Source: Haemaphysalis longicornis (Eukaryota > Arthropoda > Arachnida > Ixodida > Ixodidae). Taken from it: a DNA stretch of 64,000 nucleotides. Positions 31,955 through 43,434 of this stretch are shown here, in pieces. The DNA lies in the NCBI GenBank assembly GCA_013339765.2, contig CM023450.1:104797344-104861343 (forward strand), read 5' to 3'. The translations under genes were made by a program, and so were the position numbers. How positions within the stretch are numbered: position 1 is the stretch's first letter; the number at the start of each line of letters is the position of its first letter. The notes below the pieces were generated by a model. That model was not told where the DNA came from, did no database searches, and worked only from the letters and a program-made list of their open reading frames with translations.

Positions 31955-32798
31955 TAAGGTGCAGAGCACTTTAGGCGCTCGACTTGTCGTCGTAGCTCGC
32001 TCGCTGGACTCAAGTAGAGCAACAGGGCGTTCCGTTGTAGCGCTGTCGTCGCGGCGTACCCCAGAGGCTTCGAAAGCCAAGCGGTTTATATAGTCATAAG
32101 CGTTCGAACTCGTGAACGGCTGGCGCTTGTCCTGTATCTCCCAGTTGTTTAGCGCAAAGAAAACTGCACGTACATTTAAGGCGAAATATAAGTAACTAAC
32201 CGGCAGCGCCCGCGTTCATTTAGTTAGGAACGCTCGTTGGGTTGGTTTTTACGGATAGTAAGCGAAAAAAAGCGGCCACGCAAAAAAAAAAAAAAAAAAA
32301 TATGGCGCGTTCGAAATGGCTCGGAAAGGCTCCACGCGCAAGAAGAAAATGGCGCGTTCGAAATGCCGCAGAAAGGCTCCAGCCGCGGGGCCTGATAAGG
32401 TATCGGCACCCCACGCCAGTTTCGGGCCCTTTTCTCCTCCTCTTCCCCCCCCCCCCCCCCCTCAATACCTATTAGCTCTGGCTTAGCTTAGCTCCAGCCG
32501 CGCAAGAAAAAAATGGCGCGTTCGAAATGACGCAGAAATGCTCCAGCCGCGCAAGAAAAAAAAATTACACGTTCGAAATGACGCAAAAGAGCTCCAGCAT
32601 ACGAAATTAATGCAAGGACAAAAAGAAGAGAACTCCCGCTGGCGCAGTTTCAGGCAGGGGGCACGCGAGCACTGCGAAGGCGGGAAATCTGAATTGCATG
32701 GGGTGGTAGCAGTGAGCGGATAACGGCGGTACAGCCCATTATGGCAAATCACAGCTCTGCACTTTCGACAGCTTTCACACTGAGTGGAACGGCTTTAA
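31955..32798 (-). repeat. Dispersed repeat family A, copy 3 (inverted, with minisatellite)
   Basis: The reverse complement of copies at 1651 and 40887: it ends CGGCTTTAA at 32798 and contains the complement of AACGAGCGTTCCTAACTAAA near 32219. Unlike the other copies it carries four to five tandem units of about 45-50 bp (32300-32600) built on AAATGGCGCGTTCGAAATG and GCTCCAGCCGCGCAAGAAA. Its far end leads into GGATTAATGTAGCCCC near 31929, resembling a SINE tail. Confidence 0.75.
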
Positions 32799-34505
32799 TT
32801 TTTTTTTAACGTGAGCCCAGATATGACACGCCGGCGTTTTCGTTTTTCGTCTCCATCGAAAAAAAGAAAAGAAGAAACACCCGCGGGAGCTAGGATCGAA
32901 AAGGCGCCCTCGGTGCAAGACGACAACCGCCGTCTGCGTGGTCACGCCTGAAGGCACCAGGACTCAATACATGCACTCCACCTCGTCTGCGAGAGAAAAA
33001 CCGGACAGTGTGTCGGAAATCATGCACGCTTCCACAACCATGATTTCCCAGGCCGTGACGACGGTCAGAACCCAGTGACAAGATACACGCAGACCACCGA
33101 TGACGTCACAACCACGCTTGGATAACACCGGAACGGAAAAGAAACAGCACACACAATTTGTACACCGTCAGTGTTTGTTCCACGTCGTAGCTGTAAACCA
33201 TATCTTGTACACACACAAAAAATATCCGTCCCTAAATCAGTATCCCTATCCGGCTTCGCGTTCTTATCTTCCTCCGCACATAGTCCTCCTCTGTGTAATC
33301 CTTATCCAGGGCGCTTCTCGGCAATCCTACTTCGCATTTTTAACCCCGGGAAAATGCGAGGAGCGCGCAATACCAAGGACAGACGCGACAAATAATCAAT
33401 GTAATGCTAACAGAATAACCATGTATTTTTGTTCCCATACACTTTCCCTGATAACTCCGGCAGTGTCGATTGCGCACAAGCTCAAATGCACGGCGAATGC
33501 GCACTAATTGCGTGAGCACACTACAATAAAGGGCCTCGCCGCAGAGCGCGCGAGTTCCGCAAGCGGCCCGGCAGCCGTCTTCCTCTTCGAAGGTCAGAAT
33601 GCTTAGGCGGACATTCCAAGCGTGTCCCGGGGCATCGGAACACGTAAGCGGCCCCGCGAGGAAACTGGAAACCGTCACACGCCAACAAACACGTCGCCCA
33701 TTTGGACGTACGTGTACACGAGACGGACCGACCGGTGCTCTTCTTTTCACGAGCTGCTGGTGTTTCAGTTCGTCCCAGAGCTGGACTTGCGGCAATGTGT
33801 GTTATTTGTTCTCTACAAACGAGGATCAGAAGATAGGAGGAGGGGACGTGGCGAGCGCGGTACAGACACGCAGTAATAGACGCGTGGCGGCAAAGCTCCA
33901 GCGAAGCGCGAAGTCGTGTCGTAATGACATTAACCCGAAAACCGAGATGTAAGCGTAGGCGATTATTATCGTCTGACCGAAATCCTACGGAGAACAAACC
34001 GAGGTGAAGGGGCGCACAACGTACACGGAGAAGAAAGAAAGAGCAAGCAAGACAAATTAGTACTACCGTCGCCAGAACGACGCGAGAAAAGCGGCAGTTT
34101 TGAAGGCGGTTTTGTTGGGGGAAAATAAATAAGGCGTTCAAACCGACCGACGTATATGCAGCCCGATTCATTGTGCCTTTAAACTTAGTACGAAAAAACA
34201 GTGAACTGATAAAGAGGCATCCAACATTTCCATCGGCCACGAGAAGGGGTGGGACATAGGAAGGGTTTTTCGACGATGAACCGTATTCATGTCAACAGGT
34301 CAGCAATCGAGAAATATTCAGAATACAATAGACATCCGTAGTGATCCCAAAAAGGCATTTATAAAGGAAACTACCATATATAGTCATAGCACTCGGAAGC
34401 ACTGCGACACCAGAGAATTCGGTAAGGTTGCGAGCTCCGCGAAATCCTGGAGGATAGAGAGTGTATGGGTGTACACTACAATCATCCGAAAGAAAAAACA
34501 AGGAT
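32799..34505. other. Non-coding interval
   Basis: Long overlapping frames on both strands at 33340-34240 have no recognisable domain. Nothing else identified. Confidence 0.5.
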
Positions 34506-34755
34506 CTATAGTTCATACCACAAGCTAGCTGCAGCACTGTGGAAGCTGCATTGTTATCAATAGTGCGCCCACTGAGGGCGCCGAACTCGCCGTGAAGGGG
34601 GTCCTGAAAGAACTTTCCCTTCTCCCCTCTCGGCAAGTGGCACCGCAAGGCCCCGGCGCCTTTTGTCGCTCCTTCGCGGTGAGTTAGGCGCCCTGAGGGG
34701 GACAACAATGTAGCCTCCACAGTGCTGCAGCTAGCTTATGTGATATGAACTATAG
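34506..34755. mobile_element. 250-bp MITE, copy 1
   Basis: Bounded by CTATAGTTCATACCACAAGC and the complement ending GAACTATAG, with inverted ends of over 50 bp (through GCAGCACTGTGGAAGC). The core is GC-rich and non-coding. A second copy of exactly the same length lies 226 bp away in opposite orientation. Confidence 0.85.
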
Positions 34756-34981
34756 AAAGAAACGTCACCTCGCCTCCCTTCTCTCCCGCATGACAGAAGG
34801 CACAGCCTGTAATAACTGAAAAGTGATCAAAAGGGGCTAAAGGTTACATGACGTTATCCTCGTGCACCTAAGAAGCCTTCTTCCTCGTGTGATTCGGTTT
34901 CTACCCTCAGGGACATAATTTCATGCAAATTAAGGTCAGGCGACCATGCATAAGCTCCCGCACCAATGGCACCAAACTGCT

Positions 34982-35231
34982 CTATAGTTCATACCATAAG
35001 CTAGGTGCAGCACTGTGGAGGCTACATTGTTGTCCCCTCAGTGCGCCTAACTCACCGCGAAGGAAGCGACAAAAGGCGCCGGGGCCTTGCGGTGCCACTT
35101 GCCGAGAGGGGAGAAGGGAATGGTCTTCAGGACCCCCTTCACAGCGAGTTAGGCGCCCTCAGTGGACGCACTATTATCGATAACAATGTAGCCTCCACAG
35201 TGCTGCACCTAGCTTATGGTATGAACTATAG
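34982..35231. mobile_element. 250-bp MITE, copy 2 (inverted relative to copy 1)
   Basis: Same ends (CTATAGTTCATACCATAAGC at left). The core blocks TTAGGCGCCCTCAGTGG and GGCACCGCAAGGCCCCGGCG-type text appear as reverse complements of copy 1, showing the opposite orientation. Because CTATAG is itself palindromic, a TA or TATA target duplication cannot be told from the element end. Confidence 0.85.
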
Positions 35232-35428
35232 ACACTTTCAAGCAGCTCAGTTAGCAGTGTATCCGGCTGGTAATCACTTGGTCCCAGGCTTGATTGAATT
35301 CAGCCGGGGGTTGTTTTTGTAATTTTTAAAACCGAGCGTCGAGTTAGTGCGTCGTTGGAACGATACATCTGATATGAAGGTTTTTCTCACAGAAACACAT
35401 TCCGGGATAAAAAAGAAACACCCTGTGA

Positions 35429-35681
35429 TTGATTGGTTGATTGATTGATTGATTGCAGGGTTTAACGCGCCGACGCAACGCAGGCGATAAGCGCGCCGTA
35501 GTGAAGGGCTCCGGATTAATTTTGACTACCTGGGGATCTTTAACGTGCCCCGAAATCTCGAACACACGGGCGTTTTTGCTTTTCGCCTCCGCCAGAAAAG
35601 CGACCGTCGCGGACAGGAATCGAACCCGCGTCCTCGCGCTCAGCAGCGCGACGCCTTAGCCACTGAGTCACCGCGGCGGGT
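35429..35681 (-). mobile_element. Ruka-like tRNA-derived SINE, copy 2, with 15-bp target duplication
   Basis: Minus-strand tRNA-like head with GCCGCGGTGACTCAGTGGC and GGTTCGATTCC, a body like copy 1, and a (TCAA)n end. The flanking sequence AGAAACACCCTGTGA is present at 35414-35428 and again at 35682-35696, a perfect 15-bp target-site duplication that defines both ends and shows insertion by target-primed reverse transcription. Confidence 0.92.
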
Positions 35682-35696
35682 AGAAACACCCTGTGA

Positions 35697-37380
35697 AGGC
35701 GGCCAAAAGGCACGGCGGTGGCCTAGCCGAAAATCTGCCCTGTATCAGCGGTAACCGATGATTAAGGAACAGTGGACAGAAAAAGGACTGCGAAAGCTCA
35801 TCTGTTGTTGAACGGCATGAACGAGGGCGCAATACGCGCACTGCGGCAGCGATATATCACGAGAGCAGCAACTCTCCACTCAACGATATGACCCCGTAAT
35901 TGCGGACTAAGACAGACCGTGCATCAGGGGCCCGCAGGATATATCTATCCTTGACACCGACGACGGGGTCCCCCCCGAGCATGGAGCTGCAGGAGGTCGA
36001 AGCGTGAGCAATTGCGTTGGCCGGTGATCGGCGAGAACGTTTCGCTGTAATGCGCGCTTGCAGATCGCAGATAAGCACACGCCACCACAAAAAACGGCGT
36101 CCTTGGTTGTTCGGGAGCGCTTTAATTGACCTATTCGTACGTTTGTTTATCCCCCCCAGCATCCCACAGGCGACAGGTCGACAAGGCGACTCTGACCAGA
36201 TATACCGCAGTTAAAACATTCACCCCTCCCCCACCCTCTCTCTAACGCCATGAGTCGACGCGTGGAAACCGACGCAGACATTGACGACGCTTATTTAAAT
36301 TCACGCGCCAATTAAAAAAAATAAAATGCCAGTTTTCAACAATGCCTAGGTCTGGTTCGACAACGTTAACATTTGACCTGGACCGCGCACATATATAGTT
36401 CGGTTACCTAATACGATGTTACTAGCAAGTCGCGATACTACTATCGACTAGTATAGTGACTGGAGATGAAGTTTTGATTTCCCCGAACGACAACCTTGTT
36501 GTCCTAACCCAGGGATTCCTCATGCATTCATAACTGCTCTATACCACGGAAGAATCGGCTGGATTAGGAAGCCCATACACTGATGCCACCAACTTGTACG
36601 GCGGTTGATAACGCCAGAAACTAAGCAGGCCCCGTACTTCGATAAAAAAAGCAATTAGCCGACGTACATCGAGTACATAAAGCTCGTTCCAGATCTGCAC
36701 AAAACCTAGCGATGTACGGATAAACGGCACTTTTCCAGGGTAAACTCGGCGACTAAGCACAAACCGTCCATTTTCTATAGGATTAACCACCCCAAATAAA
36801 GTAGCCCCCGTCGCTGCCGGCGCGTTTCGGTCCGAATGGACGCAATCGCACAAAAGGCTTTAGGCCCTTGAAAGCGCAGAGTGCCGCAGCAGCAGTTCCC
36901 AATCTGTCGATCTGCCGGCGACGAGCAAGGCCGGCGGTCCACCGCTCAAGTGGGTCATCCTCCGCGAACGATGTAGGTCGGCGCCGCCACCGGGTTCGGA
37001 CGAGAAGGGCCCGCTTGACCCGCTCTTCTCCGCGGGCCGGCATGTTTTCTTGGAAACCGTCGGCTAAACCGAACGCTGCACACGGTTCTCAGGCCGACAG
37101 TGCACTGGTTCGGCAACATCTGATGGGGGCATATACACTGCTAAACCTTTAGGAAATATACGGACAGAAGACCGCAGGCTGTCATTTCGCTGAATCGACA
37201 GTTTTGCTACAACGCTATAGTTTGGTTTTTCGTGCCACAGACAGTCGTACCATACGACTGTTTTATATTTCAAATAACTAGCCTGTGGTAACTGTAACTT
37301 ACTTTCCATTCCGACTTCGAAAGGCGTTCTGTTAACCCAAAACACGCGAGAAATATCAAATTACTTTCAAACTTCGCGCT
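35697..37380. other. Non-coding interval
   Basis: A CpG-rich patch at 36800-37060 has open frames on both strands without a recognisable domain. No repeats or genes identified. Confidence 0.5.
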
Positions 37381-37439
37381 ACAGTGACGTAATAGGGGCC
37401 GCAGTGACGTATTATGCAATCGCGAAGTCACGTTTCTAG

Positions 37440-37680
37440 GCGGTGGCTTAGGTCAGCGACCACCAATCGCACAAGCAATGTTCCGTGACGTCACAGAGAA
37501 TTCGCCAGAAAGCGCCGTGGGAGTCGCCACCGCTTCCGTTTTTTTTTTTTTTACAGTCTCGATTATTTGTTTGAAGTTTGCGATAAGATTGGTATCATTG
37601 TTGTCAGGACAAAGTTGCCCTTTTAATGAAACAAACTTTTATTTTGTCTTGGTGGCCCTTTTAAAGCTTCTAAGGCCTTG
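37440..37680 (+). repeat. Dispersed repeat family C, copy 1
   Basis: Contains CCACCAATCGCACAAGCAAT, GTTCCGTGACGTCACAG, GAAGTTTGCGATAAGATTGG and TTGTTGTCAGGACAAAG; the same text is found inverted at 50880-51090. The plus frame reads AIRLVSLLSGQSCPFNETNF and the other copy TKLVPLLSGQGRLFNEPNW, so the similarity is seen even in translation, but no function is known to me. Confidence 0.75.
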
Positions 37681-37689
37681 CACGTTCTG

Positions 37690-39120
37690 GTGAGTGCGAC
37701 GCATGTTCAGTAAGGTCATGCTGTCGAGTAGTCAAAGGCGCTAGCACAGTCCAAGGGTGAAACGGTGCACGCAACACGAAGTTGAAGAGGCCTCTAGAAA
37801 TTAGAAAGAGCTTGCCGCCCCGAACAGCGAGCCTAAATGTACCGGCTAAACATACAACACGTGCACGAACTATGCTCCACAGACTTTTGTTCGACGCGAA
37901 ATCCACGCGGATATGAAAAAGCAGCCAGTATACTCATGAAAGCCACGGCAAGGCCGTTAGATGAAAAGCAATGAAGCCCTAATTCGCGGTTTTTTAAATT
38001 TAATATGTTCAATAGTATATCAGCTGCAGGAAAGAATACCGCCACTGGTTGCGCAGCTTTTTGCTACAACAGATTTTAGGGTGTGGCCCCAAATGCGGAA
38101 TGGGAATTTATTCGAAACTTGGCTTTGTTTATTGTAACCGGAGTTTTACTAAAAGCGGAGCTATAAACTGGTTTCTACCGTATCACACAGCCCGCTTCGT
38201 GTGTAGGAAGACACGGCCTAGCAAGGAGCCTGCTCCAAATATCTCTCACACACGCTTTGCGCTGCGATGGGTCCGATCGCCTTTTTCACCGGAGAAATTC
38301 AGCGAGGCAGCAGCTTCATCCCATCGATGGCTGCTTCACAAATTCACAAATGGCAGGTTTTGGCGCTGGGAATTCTATCCTATCCGCTAGATATCGGAAA
38401 CGTGCGTTAACCTCACTGTAATGAAAAAAGAAAGAAAATTGAAGCAAGCACGAATCGTGCCGATAAACACCGCGTTCAGCTCCAGTTGAATAAACCTTCT
38501 TGAATCGATTCTTCCTGTGAAGGTTATGTGGCCAGAAAGACTGATGGCTTGCGCTTTCATAGCCAATCCTGACAGCACACGACTGGCTATGAAAGAGCGG
38601 CGACGACTGGCTCTGTCCTGGCCGGACTCCAGCAGCGAAAAAAAAAAAAAAATGCTAGAAGCCACAGTGGAGCCCACGGCTTGTTACTACGTGGCATCGA
38701 ACTGCGAAGATTCTGCAGATGATGTAAGGTTAGTGCTACATACGGCTATCTGCCGTGTAGCCCGGGGTTCACGCGCTCACGTTCCTGGCGCGAGAGCGGG
38801 CTGCTTGTTCCGACGCCATGTTTTAGCCGCCGCCAGCGGCTGGACTCCGACTTGCTCCCGAAATAAACGGCATTGAGACTTGACAGTTAGCTTGGCTGGA
38901 CCATCATTTGATTACAGACCAATGCGAACCGCCTTTTTATATGTATATGTGCATGCGTCGGCGTATAGTCACGCAGGGCGTAATCTTCGCTCACAACTCA
39001 TACTTGAGATTACCCTACTTGTCAGCTCTCTGTGCAGTATTCGAGTAATACATTATATACCTAGTACATGGAGCCATTCAGTAAATAAAGCTTTCAATTG
39101 TCCCCATGTCTTTCCCACAT
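37690..39120. other. Non-coding interval
   Basis: The segment 38700-38880 ends CCCGAAATAAACGGCATTGA, a polyadenylation-like end that might belong to an LTR or gene 3' end, but no partner was found. Confidence 0.4.
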
Positions 39121-39363
39121 GTACTATTGGCGCCAAATGAAACGCGAACACGAAAATATGAACCTGAACACACAAATAGCGCGATTTCTTTCCATGCAAA
39201 CCAAAATTACGCGTGGCTTAGTTACAAAAACAAAGTTGGGAAATGAGCATTTCCATATATACCAATAGCGTGCCATTATATAAACTCTAGGAACAGTATT
39301 TTTCAATTTTGCACGTTCTGATTCATATTTTCGTGTTCGCGTTTCATTTGACGCCGATAGTAC
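39121..39363. mobile_element. MITE family D, copy 1 (243 bp)
   Basis: Inverted ends GTACTATTGGCGCCAAATGA then AACGCGAACACGAAAATATG and their near-perfect complement at the right. Related copies at 50371-50605 and 50611-50795. Confidence 0.85.
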
Positions 39364-40886
39364 ATAGCGTTGCATAGAAGCCGCCAATGCAGAGTGCCGC
39401 CATTGCAGAGTGCCCCCATCTTAGATGGCGAACCCTACGACCGCAGTGTCACCTCACCCGAACTAACTCCGCGGGGAGGATGACGTCACGCGAAACTACA
39501 GATACTGCGCACGACAGACGTTTGCAAGCGGGCCCCGCAAAGAAATGAGATGCATGAGCTCTTCTCCTGCACGTGATTGAAGCGACGTCGACGTATGACC
39601 ACGGGCCCCGCGTCTGTCATCCTCGTTCGTCAGTTACGCGCACATCGAGTAAATGGAGCTTTCATAGCTCCCCGCACAGTGGCAAGGTTATCGGCCAGCC
39701 CAGTTCAAGGCCGGAAGAATGTACGCATTCCGCGGCAGGAGGAAAGTCTCGCGCCACCGCCCGCCGACGAGCGGCTTCCGAAGAGATCGGAAGAGAGCCT
39801 ACGGCAGCGGAAGAGGATGACTGAATTTTGCCAGGCCGGCGCAGTCAATCCGTCAGTGCACGGGCCAAGACGATCGGTGAACGAGCTGACGTCGTGCACG
39901 GTATCGTGCGCCCGTAGTCCCCCCAGCCGTGCCAAGGACGCGCATCAAGGGACGGGACGATCGCCTGTCAATCACAACATCGGCCACAACTTGTCTTTGA
40001 AGCATGACGCGCGCGGGGGAAAGTGCTGAGCGACGGAAGCACGCGCGAACGCCGCGGAAAAAGACCATGGTGCGTTCGTACCGCGTTCGCTGTTTTTTTT
40101 TTTTATTATTATTTATTCAAAGCGTATTTTGGCTAACCCCGGCAGGTTTTCTTGCGTCATTGTTGGCGTCACCCATCTCCTCCGAGGCCGCTTTCAGTGC
40201 CCGTTGAAAAAAGCATTCATGCCATAAAAAACAGCGTGGACACGAAGTATACATGTACAGACAAGACCTCTCCGAAACGACTAGAGCTAGTGGCATATGC
40301 AATATTCTTCAGCGCAAATGAAACCTTATATTTCAGGCGAAATATAAGAAGATGACAGAAAGTACCAGCGTTCTCTTAATTTGAAATACATGTTGGATGG
40401 GTTTTTTACACAAGCGAAAAAAAAAAAACGGATAATAAAGGGGGTCGAAACAAGGCGAGATAAAAGCGGAACATAAAGAAATGATGTCGGCTCGAGCGGC
40501 GTCAAGCCCAACAAAAATAAAATATACAGAAAAATCCCAGTCCTTCCACCCCCGCGGTGAGGGAAGTCAAGCGAAGCTGGCGCTCTGGTAAGACGTGCTA
40601 TGCTGAGGTTTAGCTATACTGGGGATTTGCTGTATTGGATTACAAAGACAGTGGCCCAATCACTACGTCACAGACTAAGGACACACGCGATTGGTGGGTA
40701 TAGAGAATGACGTTTTATTACAGCGCCGCTACATCAACCATGGCGCAGGCTCTCGTGCGCCGCACAGGTCGCCGCCGATGCGCTGCACTGAGCAATTGCA
40801 GGGGGAAGAGAGACGCTGCACGTGGCCAGGAGTATACACGTTTCGGGACAGAGTCGGCGGCGGTGGAGCGGAGCATAAAAAAAAAA
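39364..40886. other. Non-coding interval
   Basis: GC-rich between 39590 and 40080, AT-rich after. No gene recognised. Confidence 0.5.
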
Positions 40887-41428
40887 TTAAAGCCGTTCCA
40901 CTCAATGTAAAACCTGTCGGAAGTGTAGAGCAGTGATTCGCCATGATGGGCTGTAGCGCCGTTATCCGCTCACTGCTGCTACCCAGTGCATTTCAAATTT
41001 CCCGCCTTCGCAGTGCTCGCGCGCCCCCTGCCTGAAACTGCGCCAGCGGGAGTTCTGTTCTTTTTGTGCTTGTGTTTCCTACCGCACGTGCCAGCGTTGC
41101 ACTGCCAATTTTTTTTTTGTTTTTCGCTTACCCTCGTAAAAACCAAACCAACGAGCGTTCCTAACTAAATGAACGCGGGCGCTGCCGGTTAATTACACAT
41201 ATTTTGCCTCAAATCTGCCTGCAGTTTTCTTTGCGCTAAACAACAGGGAGATGTATGACGAGTGACAGCGGTTTACGAGTTTCGAACGCCTATTGCTATA
41301 TGAACCGCTTGACTTTCGAAGCCTCTGTGGGACGCCGCGACGAGAGAACGCCGTGTGGCTCTATACTTGGGTCCAGAGAGCGAGCTACGACAAGTCGAGC
41401 CGAGCCCTAAAGTACTATGCACTTAAAC
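40887..41428 (+). repeat. Dispersed repeat family A, copy 2
   Basis: Starts TTAAAGCCGTTCCACTCAAT; same block order as copy 1, with identity near 85 percent by eye, and the same end region GCCGTGTGGCTCTATA.TTGG. Confidence 0.8.
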
Positions 41429-42560
41429 GGGGGCTGTAACCATACTCCCACCGTAGATGATCACGCTTCGCAGTGCAACACTCAATGTGGGAAAGCCCGC
41501 TTACAAAGTCCACGCTTGCAATAGTCCGCCAATTTTTTTTTTTTTTTCTCCCACACGCTGAACACACGCAGTAAACTGCAGCCGCCGGTGCGAGACCCTG
41601 GGATCCTAGCCATACAGAGCTTCGCTGCAAAATACGCTGGCTTGCGTTGACGGCCCAAGCCTCGTTGCCTGTAGGCACGTCACCGCCGCCAAGCGCTGGT
41701 GACTTCGACTATACTCGGTTGAAACTCAAGAATGGCACCACCTCATGTAGTGTATCACTCCGCCAAAGCGCCGGACCCGTAACATCAGTGCGCGCGCGTT
41801 TTGAAAGGGGTTTGCTATGAATGGGTGATATCGTCTGCCTTGTCTCACGCAGTTTGTTTGTCGTCACTGGTATCGTTTATAAGCATATTAAGTCCAAAAA
41901 ATTACGGGAACGGCTCACGCCATGTTCAAAATATTCCCAGTAACGCCCTACTTTCGCCGCTCGGAGAAACATCCGGCTACAGTGATAAGGCACAACGGCA
42001 ACTTCCGGTGCCGTTCTTAAGTTGTCACCGAGTAGACAACGTTGCGCACTCCGCCGCTGCTTGCGGCTATGTCTCACCGTTCGGCGGTCAGGATAGCTGC
42101 GGAAGCTGCTAAGTTCGACTTCATTCTACTAGCTCATGCATCTTGGTTCGCTTATACCAAGAGGGCCTCGACGAGGCTCGTGAAAATAAACTCGTATAGA
42201 CTTGTTTCATCAAACAAGACTGACGAATCACTCTCGGTGTATCGACGCGATTGATTAATGATCTTCTTCGAATACACTGAGCAACCTTAGGAAGGATCTC
42301 TCCCCATTTTTTTTTAATTTCCTTACCATTGCTTCGTTTCCATATTACACCACGTCCGCGTCAAAACTAGCAAACGCGAACATTACACAAAAAGAAACTT
42401 GTAATGCGTTACAAAACTGAACTGCACTAAAAACCGTGACGATTAATACATACTGTTGTGGAAAGAAATAGTCCGAGAGAAGGTTGATTTGACCGTAGCG
42501 ACCGAACACAACCGTGCCGAATGCACTGCTAGTCCTCCGCCATTTTCGAGTGGTCTTGGC
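41429..42560. other. Non-coding interval
   Basis: No exon, RNA gene or known element recognised. Confidence 0.5.
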
Positions 42561-42641
42561 TCACTCTCTCTCTCTCTCTCGCCTCATCTCTCTCTCCTCT
42601 CGCCTCTCTCTCTCTCTCTCGCTCTCTCTCTCATTCTCTCT

Positions 42642-42676
<35 letters not shown>

Positions 42677-42705
42677 CTTCGTCTCTCTCTCTCTCTCTCC
42701 TCCTC
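42561..42705. repeat. (TC)n microsatellite, interrupted
   Basis: CT-rich tract with CGCCT and TCGGTCTTCG interruptions. Confidence 0.97.
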
Positions 42706-43384
42706 TGGTCGAGGCACAAATCCATGTTTAGATCTCGCCTGGCAACAATAGCACGTCGACGAGGAGCTTGCCTCCCATGGGCTAGTTGGTACATGATTTC
42801 TTGCTAAAAACACTCCGCTAAATTGAAATTACGAAGACGAAGGGACAGCGGACCACGATGCAGACGTACTAAAGCCATGAGCATAGATACGATGCTTTCA
42901 AATCGCTACGCGCCTGAATATCGACCCTGACCCTGCCAAAACACCACGCGCGTTTTCCACGAAAACCCAAATTTTACCGCAGGACGTTCACAGAGCTCGA
43001 GGGGCAGGGGGCATGTCACTGCTGACCGGGCGAAGCACAGCAAGCGGTGCGTTTATTCCTCCTCCTCAATAGATAGATATCATTGCACGGAAATGAGAAG
43101 TAAAGCCCCTGAAGAGAACAGGATAACTTGGTCACTAGTCTAATAATAAGCGCGGAGAGAACAACGGAATGACCTCGCTTGGCGAGGCGAGGTCGACAAT
43201 CTGTCTGGCAGTGCGTTTGCAGTACACGTCTGAAAAAGCGCCAACGTTGAACTGAGAAAAACAAGCGTGGCAGGAGGATGAAGGCCCAGGCTGAGCCGAA
43301 CGCAATCAAGCACGACATTGCCAAAAACCCCCGAGGTTTTAAAGACGACAGTCTTTCTTGGGCTACTAAACGCGACAATTTTGG

Positions 43385-43396
43385 TCTGTCTGCCTC

Positions 43397-43434
<38 letters not shown>
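43385..43434. repeat. (TCTG)n microsatellite
   Basis: About eleven TCTG units. Confidence 0.97.

Noticed and set aside
33521..34240. 239-codon minus-strand open frame
   Set aside because: No recognisable domain, splice context or start context; competing frames on the other strand.
38517..38876. LTR end or gene 3' end near AATAAA at 38863
   Set aside because: No matching second LTR, primer-binding site or coding sequence was found.
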